A stretch of 64,000 nt of DNA from Terriglobus roseus. GTDB lineage: Bacteria > Acidobacteriota > Terriglobia > Terriglobales > Acidobacteriaceae. Positions 53,068-61,346 of this stretch are shown one piece after another; positions within the stretch are counted from its first letter, which is position 1, and each line of letters starts with the position of its first letter. Below the pieces are notes generated by a model, which was given only the letters and a program-made list of their open reading frames with translations, was not told the origin of the DNA and made no database searches. The DNA is taken from NCBI RefSeq assembly GCF_900105625.1, contig NZ_FNSD01000001.1:310001-374000 (forward strand), written 5' to 3'. Both the position numbers and the translations under genes were made by a program.

Positions 53068-53913
53068 ATGGAATTCGTTGCCTCCCAGCCCGACACTGAC
53101 ACACATCTGACCGTGCCAGGACCCATGTTGGCGGACGCTGAGGCGCAGGGCCGCTACGTCCGCATCCGTGACTGGGAATCGAAATTCCTTCCGAACTCAC
53201 GCGACATCTTTCTCTACCTGCCCGAGGCGTACCTGCAAGAGCCGCAGCGAAGCTTTCCCCTGCTGGTCATGCACGACGGACAAAACCTGTTCGACGGCGA
53301 CCTGTCCTATGTGAAAGGTAGTACCTGGCGAGCCGGCAGCACGGCAGACGAAGAGATCGCAGCGGGCCGGGTCGAACCGTTGATCCTGGTAGGCGTGGCG
53401 AATACCGGCGCGGACCGCATGGCGGAGTACACGCCAACGGCGGACGCCAGGCTCGGCGGCGGTCGCGGCCCTTTCTACGCACGCATGCTGACCGAGGAAC
53501 TGCTGCCGATGCTGCGCGAAGAGTATCGCGTGCTCGCCGGGCCGGAACATACAGGCATCGCAGGTTCGTCACTGGGCGGACTGATCTCGCTTGCCATCGG
53601 TCTGCGCTTCCCGGAAGTCTTCGGCCGCATTGGTGTTCTGTCGCCTTCCATCTGGTGGGATAACCGTACGATCCTGCGCGATGTTCGTTCCCTGAGGACC
53701 ACGCTGCCGCTGAACATCTGGCTGGACATGGGCACGGCTGAGGGCCTGCGACACGTTCGCGACGCTGACCTGCTGTCGCAACTGCTGCAGACCAGGGGCT
53801 GGCAGCAGGGTCGTGACCTTCGATACCAGAAATTTCCCGGTGCTCTCCATAACGAGACGGCCTGGGCCGACCGCTTCGGCGAAGTCCTGCGCTTCCTGTT
53901 CCCCGCGCTTTAG
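53068..53913 (+). CDS. Alpha/beta hydrolase, Fes/IroE-like esterase
   Basis: 281 aa. Seen: RDIFLYLPEAYLQEPQRSFPLLVMHDGQNLFD, nucleophile elbow AGSSLGGLIS and FPGALHNETAWADRF with the catalytic His, the pattern of enterochelin-esterase/YbbA-type hydrolases. No signal peptide. RBS AAGGAAT before ATG. Divergent from the esterase at 52294 across 63 bases, so the two probably share control. No siderophore genes are in the window, so the Fes function should not be assumed. Confidence 0.87.
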   Translation: MEFVASQPDTDTHLTVPGPMLADAEAQGRYVRIRDWESKFLPNSRDIFLYLPEAYLQEPQRSFPLLVMHDGQNLFDGDLSYVKGSTWRAGSTADEEIAAGRVEPLILVGVANTGADRMAEYTPTADARLGGGRGPFYARMLTEELLPMLREEYRVLAGPEHTGIAGSSLGGLISLAIGLRFPEVFGRIGVLSPSIWWDNRTILRDVRSLRTTLPLNIWLDMGTAEGLRHVRDADLLSQLLQTRGWQQGRDLRYQKFPGALHNETAWADRFGEVLRFLFPAL

Positions 53914-53921
53914 AACCGCAC

Positions 53922-53955
53922 AACCCATCACGCCGGGTAACCCATCAGGCCGGGT
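53922..53955 (+). repeat. Tandem 17-base direct repeat
   Basis: AACCCATCACGCCGGGT (53922-53938) is followed at once by AACCCATCAGGCCGGGT (53939-53955), 16 of 17 identical. The second unit leads straight into the REP-like element. Confidence 0.75.
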
Positions 53956-54106
53956 GCCCCATTCTTGCGGAAAAGGGTGGGGGTATCGCGCATCAGCGGG
54001 ACAGCTTCCACGCTGCCAGACGTTCTCCTCCAACTCAGCTGACCCGGCCTGAGCTAAGAACCGCCACAGATATTGCGCTCGGCGCGATGCCCCACCCTTT
54101 TCCGCA
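53950..54106. repeat. Inverted pair of REP-like elements
   Basis: TGCGGAAAAGGGTGGGGGTA plus TCGCGC at 53966-53991 is mirrored by GCGCGATGCCCCACCC plus TTTTCCGCA at 54082-54106 with one extra base and one change. Preceded by CGGGTGCCCCATTC as in the element at 51116. The rest of the 436-base gap between esterase and rpsP (53914-54349) holds no gene; the rpsP promoter should lie near 54200-54330. Confidence 0.75.
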
Positions 54107-54349
54107 ATGGAGCCGGACAGAGTGGGCGGCCGGCACCCTTCCTGCGGCAGCGATCGTAGGTCGAATTACAGCCTGACCCTCCGCAGGTACATCAGCAGCC
54201 TTGTGTTCCGGCCGGAAATGGCCCACAATAGATAGGTTGGAAAGAGCTGCGCGCCGTTGCTTCACCCGGCCGGCAGAATCTCTGCCGCGGCAGTTGGCCC
54301 CGTTGGACGGGGTAACCGAGACATCTTTTAAGAGTGAGGAAGTAAACCA

Positions 54350-54607
54350 GTGGTCATGATTCGTCTGGCGCGCGTAGGCGCCACCAAGCAGCCGTACTAT
54401 CGCATCGTTGTCATCGAGAAGGATCGCGCCCGCAACGGCCGTTCCATCGAAGTGGTTGGTACCTACAATCCCCGCACGGAGCCTGCAACGGTCGACCTGA
54501 AGCATGATCGCATCGCTTACTGGACCAGCGTCGGAGCACAGATGTCGGACATCGTTGCCAAGCTGGTGAAGAACGCACCTGCGGCAGCTGAGCCCGTCGC
54601 AGCGTAA
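54350..54607 (+). CDS. rpsP: 30S ribosomal protein S16
   Basis: 85 aa, standard S16: IRLARVGATKQPYYRIVVIEKDRARNGRSIEVVGTYNP and RIAYWTSVGAQMSDIVAKL. GTG at 54350 (GAGGAA nine bases upstream) preferred to ATG at 54356. First gene of the classic rpsP-khpA-rimM-trmD-rplS group; ffh is not directly upstream here. Confidence 0.97.
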   Translation: MVMIRLARVGATKQPYYRIVVIEKDRARNGRSIEVVGTYNPRTEPATVDLKHDRIAYWTSVGAQMSDIVAKLVKNAPAAAEPVAA

Positions 54608-54623
54608 CTCTCCTTTCCCGTTT

Positions 54624-54668
54624 AAAGCCACGTTTCGATCGCATGGCGCGATTGCAGCGTGGCTTTTT
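54624..54668 (+). terminator. Terminator/attenuator after rpsP
   Basis: AAAGCCACG / CGTGGCTTT outer stem with an inner ATCGC / GCGAT hairpin, followed by TTTTT. It separates rpsP from the rest of the operon, suggesting partial read-through. Confidence 0.8.
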
Positions 54669-54777
54669 GCTATCTGGATACTTCGTCGTGGAAGAGATCG
54701 TTTATGCTCTAGAAACGATTTTTCTCCAAAGGTACGTTCTTCCTGAAGAGCAGTTCTAAGTTCACCCCAAGGTACGT

Positions 54778-55047
54778 ATGACGGACACTCCCCCACCCAG
54801 CTCTGTGCAGCAAATGTGTGACTTGATCTCCGGGATGGCCACCGCACTGGTGGACCAGCCCGAAAAGGTCCGAGTGGAAGCCGAAAGCTTCGATTCTGAG
54901 ACCGTTATCCGCCTGTACGTGGCAGAAGACGATTTGGGCAAGCTGATCGGAAAGCAGGGCCGCACCGCTCGATCGTTGCGAACTATCCTTGGCGCTGCCG
55001 GTAGCAAGCTGCAGCACCGCTTCAGCCTCGACGTGAAATCGGAATAG
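54778..55047 (+). CDS. khpA: KH-domain RNA-binding protein KhpA
   Basis: 89 aa single KH domain with the GxxG loop in LIGKQGRTARSLRTIL. In other bacteria it pairs with KhpB (Jag) and binds many RNAs. Position between rpsP and rimM is the conserved one. Stop adjoins the rimM ATG with no gap. Confidence 0.92.
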   Translation: MTDTPPPSSVQQMCDLISGMATALVDQPEKVRVEAESFDSETVIRLYVAEDDLGKLIGKQGRTARSLRTILGAAGSKLQHRFSLDVKSE

Positions 55048-55617
55048 ATGACACAGAACTCCAAAGAGTGGGTGACGCTGGCACGCGTGGTCCGGCCCCA
55101 GGGCCGCCGAGGCGAAGTGTTGTGTGATCTGTTCACGGACTTTCCGGATCAATTCAAAGATCGCCCAGAGGTCTCGCTGCTTACCCCCGGGGGCCTCCGG
55201 ACGGACGGTTTCGTCGAAGACCACTGGATGCCGGTCGGTCGCAGTGCCGGTCGAATTGTTCTCAAACTCCGCGGATCTGAATCGATTCAAGAGGCAGAGG
55301 ATCTGGGCAAGTCAGAAGTTCAAATCGCGGCTGATGAACGAGTTGCGCTTGACGATCAAACCTATTACGTGAACGATCTGATTGGCTGCGTTTTAACCGA
55401 TGGCGAAACGGAAATCGGCACGGTCGACGACATGCACTTTCCCCAGGATCCGCAGGGTAAGCGAATCGAAACGGCCGCGGCCATCTTCGTCGTAACGCGG
55501 GCCAACGGCGATGAAGTGATGATCCCCTTCGCGAACGACTTCGTGGCGAAGATCGACATCACCGCGAAGCGCATCGAGATGCAGCTCCCCCACGGGCTCG
55601 TCGACATGAACGGCTAA
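55048..55617 (+). CDS. rimM: 16S rRNA processing/30S maturation factor RimM
   Basis: 189 aa with N-terminal RimM barrel (LARVVRPQGRRGEVLCDLFTDFP) and C-terminal PRC-like barrel (YYVNDLIGCVLTDGETEIG, VMIPFANDFVAKIDI). Assists 30S head assembly with S19. Immediately follows khpA. Confidence 0.94.
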   Translation: MTQNSKEWVTLARVVRPQGRRGEVLCDLFTDFPDQFKDRPEVSLLTPGGLRTDGFVEDHWMPVGRSAGRIVLKLRGSESIQEAEDLGKSEVQIAADERVALDDQTYYVNDLIGCVLTDGETEIGTVDDMHFPQDPQGKRIETAAAIFVVTRANGDEVMIPFANDFVAKIDITAKRIEMQLPHGLVDMNG

Positions 55618-55652
55618 GGTTGGGGCAATGCCAGCGATGAAACAATAGCCAT

Positions 55653-56522
55653 ATGCCGTCCGTGCCCGATATCACGATCGAACCCGAACCGAAGCAGCCT
55701 TTGCGCTTCGATATCGTGACCATCTTTCCTGACTTCTTCGAGAGCACGCTCCGCAACGGCGTCGTGGCGCGCGCCTTGATCACGGGCATCGCGCAAATCG
55801 GAACGGTCGATCTGCGCAGCTTCACCCATGATCGTCACCGCACGGTGGATGACCGTCCGTTCGGTGGCGGCGAAGGCATGGTCCTCAAGCCTGAGCCCCT
55901 CTCCGAAGCGATCGAGTCCCTCGGAATCTCTCCCAAACCCGTTCGCGACACTACTCGCGAGACCGTGATCCTCCTCTCCGCACAGGGCTCACGCTTCACG
56001 CAGGCGGTGGCCCATGAACTGAAGTCGATGCAACGGATCGTCCTGATCTGCGGACGGTACGAGGGTGTGGACGAGCGCGTGAATGAAATGCATTGTGACC
56101 GCGAACTTTCGATTGGAGACTATGTGCTCTCAGGCGGAGAGCTCGGGGCCGCCATTATCGTCGATGCGGTGACACGCCTTCTTCCCGGTGTTCTGGGCAA
56201 TCCTGACTCGGCGCACTACGAGAGCTTCGGCCACGCGCATGACTCTGCCCGCGATGAGAATGCCCCGCCCCAGGCTGTAGCAGCTTCTGCTGGTCTGCTT
56301 GATTACCCACACTACACTCGGCCCGCGGAGTTTCGCGGCGTCGGTATTCCAGAGGTCCTTTCGGGCGGTGACCATCTTGCCATTCGCCGCTGGCGAAGGC
56401 AGCAGGCGCTTCAGAAGACGCTGCAGAATCGACCAGACCTGCTTGCAGAAGCACCTCTAACCAAGGAAGAACGCCGCTACCTGGAAAGCCTTCGAAAAGC
56501 AGCTAAGTTGAACCAAGACTGA
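55653..56522 (+). CDS. trmD: tRNA (guanine37-N1)-methyltransferase TrmD
   Basis: 289 aa SPOUT-knot enzyme methylating G37 of tRNAs. Seen: [51 protein letters not shown] and the AdoMet-knot [15 protein letters not shown] 12-residue leader precedes the usual start. Conserved operon position. Confidence 0.96.
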   Translation: MPSVPDITIEPEPKQPLRFDIVTIFPDFFESTLRNGVVARALITGIAQIGTVDLRSFTHDRHRTVDDRPFGGGEGMVLKPEPLSEAIESLGISPKPVRDTTRETVILLSAQGSRFTQAVAHELKSMQRIVLICGRYEGVDERVNEMHCDRELSIGDYVLSGGELGAAIIVDAVTRLLPGVLGNPDSAHYESFGHAHDSARDENAPPQAVAASAGLLDYPHYTRPAEFRGVGIPEVLSGGDHLAIRRWRRQQALQKTLQNRPDLLAEAPLTKEERRYLESLRKAAKLNQD

Positions 56523-56619
56523 TTCCCTCAAACGGAAATGCGATTTCGCCCGTCCAATATGGTTTTTTGGCGTCAGTTGGGATAAACTGAACAACGACTC
56601 TAAGTAAGGAAACAGCATC

Positions 56620-56976
56620 ATGTCGATTCACCCCATCATGCAGAAGCTCGCGGCTAAGCTCGAGCGCACCGACCTTCCGGAATTTGCTCCCGGCGACACC
56701 GTCCGCGTGCAGGTAAAGATCAAGGAAGGCGACAAAGAGCGTCTTCAGGCATTTGAGGGCATGTGCATCGCCCGCAAGAACGGACCCCAGGGTTCCTTTA
56801 CGGTTCGCAAGATGAGCTTCGGCCAGGGCGTGGAGCGTATCTTCCCGTTCAACTCGAAGGTTGTCGACAAGGTCGAGAAGGTTCGCTCGTACGAAGTACG
56901 CCGCGCCAAGCTGTTCTACCTCCGCGGTCTGCGCGGCAAGGCTGCTCGTCTGCGCGAAGTGGGCCGTACCGCCTAA
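56620..56976 (+). CDS. rplS: 50S ribosomal protein L19
   Basis: 118 aa, full length: [48 protein letters not shown] and [32 protein letters not shown]. Followed by a terminator. Confidence 0.97.
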   Translation: MSIHPIMQKLAAKLERTDLPEFAPGDTVRVQVKIKEGDKERLQAFEGMCIARKNGPQGSFTVRKMSFGQGVERIFPFNSKVVDKVEKVRSYEVRRAKLFYLRGLRGKAARLREVGRTA

Positions 56977-56999
56977 GCTTCTTTTCCGCCTCAAACTGG

Positions 57000-57026
57000 A
57001 ACGAGCGCCTTCGGGCGCTCGTTTCC
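57000..57026 (+). terminator. Terminator after rplS
   Basis: Perfect ten-base stem AACGAGCGCC / GGCGCTCGTT with a TTCG tetraloop, then TCCCTTT. Confidence 0.85.
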
Positions 57027-57109
57027 CTTTGTGCCGGAGATTCATCAAGAGCCATTTGGGCCGGTACATTTCAAGATCGCCCTGCGCTTTGTACACTGGC
57101 ATAATAAGC

Positions 57110-57892
57110 ATGCAAATTCCCCTCCCCATGCGCCGCAAGCGCCCGATGATCCCGGAAGGGCAGACCAAGCAGCAGATGTTGCGCGACCTTGTTTGCTCCG
57201 ACGCACCCGAGCAGGCACTGCGTTACCACGGCTTTTGCTGCATCGCCGGTGTGGACGAAGTTGGACGAGGAGCTCTTTTCGGTTCCGTGGTCGCCGCGGC
57301 GGTTGTGTTGCCGGAGCGCACCACAAGGCTGCAACGCCTGGGTTTACGCGACAGCAAGCAGTTGACTCGCGAAGAACGTGAGCAGCTTGATCACGAAATC
57401 CGTAAGTGCGCGATTGCGTTTGCAGTCGGCGAGGTCGACGCTGAGACCATCGATCGGATCAACATCTATCAGGCATCGCGGCTGGCGATGCGCCTGGCGG
57501 TGGAGCAGCTCGGCTGCGTCCCGGATCACCTTCTGATTGACGCGATGCGCATCGATCATTCCTGCGCGCAGACGAAGCTGATCTACGGTGATTCCCTCTC
57601 GGTCTCCATTGCCGCTGCGTCCGTGCTGGCAAAGGTGCACCGGGATGCGCAAATGCGTGAATGGGATCTGACGCACCCACAGTATGGTCTTGCGTCACAC
57701 AAGGGCTATGCCACGCCGGAACATCGCCGCGCACTAGAAGAGCACGGACCTACGCCGTTGCATCGTAAGTCTTTCGCGCCCGTTGCCAGGTTCTTCGGTG
57801 ATGAAGCGCTGGAGCAGGCCGTGGCTATGACGGAACTGCTCTTCGACGAAGCAGAGTTACAGGAGGAGTTCGAACCTTGCCAAAGCGCCTGA
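57110..57892 (+). CDS. rnhB: Ribonuclease HII
   Basis: 260 aa RNase HII, cutting RNA in RNA-DNA hybrids including single misinserted ribonucleotides. Seen: GVDEVGRGALFGSVVAAAV with the Asp-Glu pair, LLIDAMRID and SVLAKVHRDAQM with further catalytic Asp residues. The start is uncertain: ATG at 57110 lacks an RBS and later ATGs (MRRKRP, MIPEGQ) are possible; the open frame upstream is the rplS terminator region. The 3' end overlaps the PIG-L gene by 16 bases. Confidence 0.92.
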   Translation: MQIPLPMRRKRPMIPEGQTKQQMLRDLVCSDAPEQALRYHGFCCIAGVDEVGRGALFGSVVAAAVVLPERTTRLQRLGLRDSKQLTREEREQLDHEIRKCAIAFAVGEVDAETIDRINIYQASRLAMRLAVEQLGCVPDHLLIDAMRIDHSCAQTKLIYGDSLSVSIAAASVLAKVHRDAQMREWDLTHPQYGLASHKGYATPEHRRALEEHGPTPLHRKSFAPVARFFGDEALEQAVAMTELLFDEAELQEEFEPCQSA

Positions 57893-58614
57893 TGTGCGTC
57901 GTAGCCCACCCGGATGATGAGTGTTTTGCCTTTGGCGGGGCCCTGGCTCTGGCAACGAAAGCTGGTTACGAGACCTACGTGGTTTGCCTCACCGACGGAC
58001 AGGCTGCGACCAATCGCGGCGATTCCGCAGATGGGCAGGATCTGGGCCGCATGCGTCGTGACGAGTTCGCACGGAGTTGCGAGGTACTCGGCGTAACCAA
58101 GCACGAGACACTGGACTACCAGGACGGCCGGCTCGAATTCGAAGAGTTGAATGGCGTAGCGAAAAAGCTCGTCGAGCGCATGCGCACGTGGAAGCCGCAG
58201 ATCGTACTGACCTTCGGTCTGGACGGATCGCTGAATGTGCACGCCGACCACACCATGGTCAGCTGCTTCACAAGCGCTGCGTTCCACTGGTCGGCACGCA
58301 CCAAGCGCTTCCCTGATCTTGGACTGCCACCGCACGCGCCCCAGCGCCTCTTCCACCAGAGCACTGAGTTCACCTTGGCAGACCGCGAGCCGCAGCTCCC
58401 GGCGCCGTGGACAGTGGAACTGGATGTATCAACGGTGAAAGAGGTCAAGTTTGCTGCCTTCCGTGAGCACACCTCGCAACTGGCCGTCATGGAAAAGGTC
58501 CGCCCCTATTGGGAGAAATTCGGCGACCGGGAGCACTACACGCTTGCTGGAACCTTGACTCCCCAGGCCGCTGTGCTCGCACAGAGCATGTTCGACGGTA
58601 TCGTCGAAGATTAG
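57877..58614 (+). CDS. PIG-L/LmbE-family deacetylase
   Basis: 245 aa Zn-dependent N-acetylglucosaminyl deacetylase fold. Seen: zinc motif VVAHPDDECFAFGG, RRDEFARSCEVLGV, YQDGRLEF and LDGSLNVHADHTMVS. Family members include BshB (bacillithiol) and MshB (mycothiol) but no other thiol-synthesis gene is beside it. TTG start with AGGAGG ten bases upstream, overlapping rnhB. Converges with msrQ, overlapping by four bases. Confidence 0.9.
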   Translation: MPKRLMCVVAHPDDECFAFGGALALATKAGYETYVVCLTDGQAATNRGDSADGQDLGRMRRDEFARSCEVLGVTKHETLDYQDGRLEFEELNGVAKKLVERMRTWKPQIVLTFGLDGSLNVHADHTMVSCFTSAAFHWSARTKRFPDLGLPPHAPQRLFHQSTEFTLADREPQLPAPWTVELDVSTVKEVKFAAFREHTSQLAVMEKVRPYWEKFGDREHYTLAGTLTPQAAVLAQSMFDGIVED

Positions 58615-59297
58615 GCAGCGACACGCACTGCAGGCTTCTTCTTCATCCAGGTATAGGCGGGCCGCGCCAGCAGGAGTACCAGAAGAACAGCCGTGTCCTT
58701 CCATGGCGCCAGTACGCCTTTCTTGACCAGCCACCAGTAGTGAATCGCGCCGAAAATCGCGGCGATATAGACCATGCGATGAAGCGTCTGCCACGGCCTG
58801 CCACCCATGCTGCGCATCACTCGCTGCGGCGACGTCAGTGCGAGTGCCAGCAGAATGACGTACGACAGAAGACCCACCTGAATGAAGCGGCGCTTCTCCA
58901 CGTCCTCGACCATCGTTGGCCAGACAGCAACCCAATCCTCACGCAGCACATGGAACTGTCCTTGGCGCGCAGCATCCAGCGCACCCGTCAGATCGAAGCC
59001 GCTGAAAAGCAGAACATAGGTCAGCAGGTGCAGCGTTGCGTAAAAGAACGCGAACAGGCCCAGCATCCGGCGGAAGCGAATAAGCCACGCAAGCTTCGGC
59101 GACAGACGGCGGATCGGCGTGACTGCCAGAGAAATCAGCAGCATCCAGATGGTCCAGTCACCGGTCCAGTGGGTAATGCTCTGCACAGGATCGGCACCGA
59201 GTTGGTCGGTATGGAAGCTCCACAGAATGCCGAAGAAAGGTGCCAGGGCAAGCAGAAAGACAAAGGGCTTCAGGATCTTGATCGTGCGATTGGACAT
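58611..59297 (-). CDS. msrQ: MsrQ, haem-binding membrane subunit of the methionine sulfoxide reductase system
   Basis: 228 aa, six membrane helices, passes electrons from the quinone pool to periplasmic MsrP. Seen: LISLAVTPIRRLSPKLAWLIRFRRMLGLFAFFYATLHLLTY with haem His, TSPQRVMRSMGGRPWQTLHRMVY and AIHYWW. Follows msrP in the same direction after 130 bases with a hairpin between. Confidence 0.93.
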   Translation of the reverse strand: MSNRTIKILKPFVFLLALAPFFGILWSFHTDQLGADPVQSITHWTGDWTIWMLLISLAVTPIRRLSPKLAWLIRFRRMLGLFAFFYATLHLLTYVLLFSGFDLTGALDAARQGQFHVLREDWVAVWPTMVEDVEKRRFIQVGLLSYVILLALALTSPQRVMRSMGGRPWQTLHRMVYIAAIFGAIHYWWLVKKGVLAPWKDTAVLLVLLLARPAYTWMKKKPAVRVAA

Positions 59298-59376
59298 GGG
59301 CTCGCTATGGAAAGGATTCTCGGACAGGGCCGCCGAATTTGAGTGAATCGGGCGAGAGAGTTCGACTTAGATCGTA

Positions 59377-59418
59377 TGGGCCGCCACACAGACTCTGAAG
59401 CGAGCCCATGGCGGCCCA
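59377..59418 (-). terminator. Hairpin between msrP and msrQ
   Basis: Perfect ten-base inverted repeat TGGGCCGCCA / TGGCGGCCCA with a 22-base loop, ten bases after msrP. No clear T-run, so attenuation or mRNA protection is as likely as full termination. Confidence 0.5.
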
Positions 59419-59427
59419 CGCGCCGTG

Positions 59428-60390
59428 TTAATAGTTCTTGTTCAGATCCATGCCCTTGTACAGCGAGGCCACTTCGTTGCCGTAACCATTGAACGGCAGT
59501 GTAGCGACCGTGCGCGGGAAGACACTGGCATCGATGCGGCGCTCGTGTGCCTGGCTCCAACGCGGATGATCGTGGCTGGGATTTACGTTCGAGTAAAAGC
59601 CGTACTCCGACGAGGAGATGTCATTCCAGGTCGTCACCGGCTGCTTGTCCGTAAAGCGGATACGGACGATTGACTTGGCGGACTTGAAGCCATACTTCCA
59701 AGGAACAATCACGCGGACTGGTGCGCCCTGCTGGTTCTCGAGCGTCTGCCCATAGGCACCGAAGGTCAGCAGCGTCAGTGGATGCATCGCCTCGTCCATG
59801 CGAAGGCCCTCGGTGTAGGGCCAGTTGAAGCCACCGGGCAAATCCATCTGGCTGCGATCAGCCAACGAGAAGAATTCGACATACTTCGCCTCAGGTTTCG
59901 GCTGCGCAAAGTTGATGAGGTCCGCCAGCGGGTAACCTACCCATGGGATGATCATGCTCCAGGCCTCAACGCAGCGGAAGCGATAGGTACGGTCCTGCAG
60001 CGGCTTGTATTTCAGCAGCGTGTCGATGTCGACCGTCTTAGGGTTGTTGCAGAGACCTTCGATCTTGACGGTCCAAGGCCGCTGCTTCAGCTTGCCCGCA
60101 TTTGCCTTGGGGTCCGCTTTGTCCGTGCCGAACTCATAAAAATTGTTGTAGCTGGTTGCCTTTCCCTGTGGCGTGATGGCGTCGCTTATGGCGGGCGCCT
60201 GACCGGGGACCGTCGGAAGCTTGGAGGCGGCGTGGACTGTGGGGGTAAACAGAGGTGGCATCTTCTGGTGCCACTCGTATGCGAGGCCCGCTGCTGCCAG
60301 TCCACCGAAGATCAGGTTTCGCCGATTCAAAAAGCTTTCGCGCGGCGTAATCTCAGACGACTTGAACTCCGGTGCTTTGCCAATCAGCAT
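59428..60390 (-). CDS. msrP: MsrP, periplasmic methionine sulfoxide reductase catalytic subunit
   Basis: 320 aa molybdopterin enzyme of the sulfite-oxidase fold that repairs oxidised Met in periplasmic proteins. Seen: Tat leader with FLNRRNLIFGGLAAAGLAY after the family's ITPRE opening, the Mo-ligand Cys in YRFRCVEAWSMIIPWVGYPL, NFYEFGTDKADP, APVRVIVPWKYGFKSAKSIVRI. Start ATG 60390 with GGAAGAGG upstream; the longer frame to 60486 has no signal features. Confidence 0.95.
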   Translation of the reverse strand: MLIGKAPEFKSSEITPRESFLNRRNLIFGGLAAAGLAYEWHQKMPPLFTPTVHAASKLPTVPGQAPAISDAITPQGKATSYNNFYEFGTDKADPKANAGKLKQRPWTVKIEGLCNNPKTVDIDTLLKYKPLQDRTYRFRCVEAWSMIIPWVGYPLADLINFAQPKPEAKYVEFFSLADRSQMDLPGGFNWPYTEGLRMDEAMHPLTLLTFGAYGQTLENQQGAPVRVIVPWKYGFKSAKSIVRIRFTDKQPVTTWNDISSSEYGFYSNVNPSHDHPRWSQAHERRIDASVFPRTVATLPFNGYGNEVASLYKGMDLNKNY

Positions 60391-60554
60391 GTGCCCTACC
60401 TCTTCCTTCTCACGCAGCTTTCGCTGACATCCCCAGTTCGCAACAGAACATTGCGCCGTCTTAGTATGACGTGCGGGCGCGACCACCGGTTTGCGTCCAG
60501 CCTCACATTGCGAAAGACTTGTGCGTGGGTATTCGCACCACGAAAGGTAGATTC

Positions 60555-61343
60555 ATGACGATTCCGGCAGCACGCGAGGCAGTTTTACGGCAGACCGCGG
60601 ACATACTTCTCACAGCGCGGCGCACCGCCTCACCGATCCCGGACCTCCCCGCAGATCTGCACCCCGCCAACGAAGCCGAGGCGTTTGCCGTACAGGACGC
60701 CATCGTGGAAGCCTACCGCCCCATTGGCGGATACAAGGTTGGAGCACGCGGCCCAGAACACCAGCCCTTCTTCGCTCCTATGCCTGCAGCATGGATGGGC
60801 GAGAACGGCGCACTCTTCCGTGGCGATAACCATCGGCTGCGCGGCGTTGAGGCGGAAATCTGCTTCCGCATCGGCACTGCCTTACCGCCCCGCGATGTCC
60901 CCTACACGCGTGACGAAGTTTTCGGAGCGATCGAGAGTTGCCATCCAGCGCTTGAGATCCTGGAGTCGGCTTTCACTGATCCCACCGTTGTCTCGCGCGA
61001 GTGCATGCTGGCCGACCTGCAGATGCACGGTGGCTTCGTCGCCGGCCCTGCGGTACGGGACTGGCAGACGATCGACTGGTCCCAGGAGCAGGTCACGCTT
61101 TCTGCAGACGGCGCGATCCGCGTGGAGAATACCGGCTCCAACCCTGGCGGCCACGACCTCATCCGCTTACTGGTTTACATGGCGAATGAAGGATCGAAGC
61201 GCACCGGCGGCCTCAAGCGCGGCGACTGGATCACCACTGGCAGTTGGACCGGCGTCACCTGGACGTCGCATGGCACAGAAGTTGTCGCGAACTTCAGCCA
61301 TGCTGGGCGCGTCAGTCTGCAATTCGCGACGGAGAAGTTGTAA
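60555..61343 (+). CDS. 2-keto-4-pentenoate hydratase / FAH-superfamily enzyme
   Basis: 262 aa of the MhpD/DmpE hydratase family, adding water to 2-oxopent-4-enoate-type products of aromatic meta-cleavage, or a related decarboxylase. Seen: IGGYKVGARGPEHQPFFAPM, metal triad in GVEAEICFRIG and CHPALEILESAF, MLADLQMHGGFVAGPAV and the GSWTGVTW end. ATG 60555 with AAAGGTAG. Three bases before malate synthase, hence co-transcribed. No ring-cleavage gene is in the window. Confidence 0.87.
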   Translation: MTIPAAREAVLRQTADILLTARRTASPIPDLPADLHPANEAEAFAVQDAIVEAYRPIGGYKVGARGPEHQPFFAPMPAAWMGENGALFRGDNHRLRGVEAEICFRIGTALPPRDVPYTRDEVFGAIESCHPALEILESAFTDPTVVSRECMLADLQMHGGFVAGPAVRDWQTIDWSQEQVTLSADGAIRVENTGSNPGGHDLIRLLVYMANEGSKRTGGLKRGDWITTGSWTGVTWTSHGTEVVANFSHAGRVSLQFATEKL

Positions 61344-61346
61344 GCC

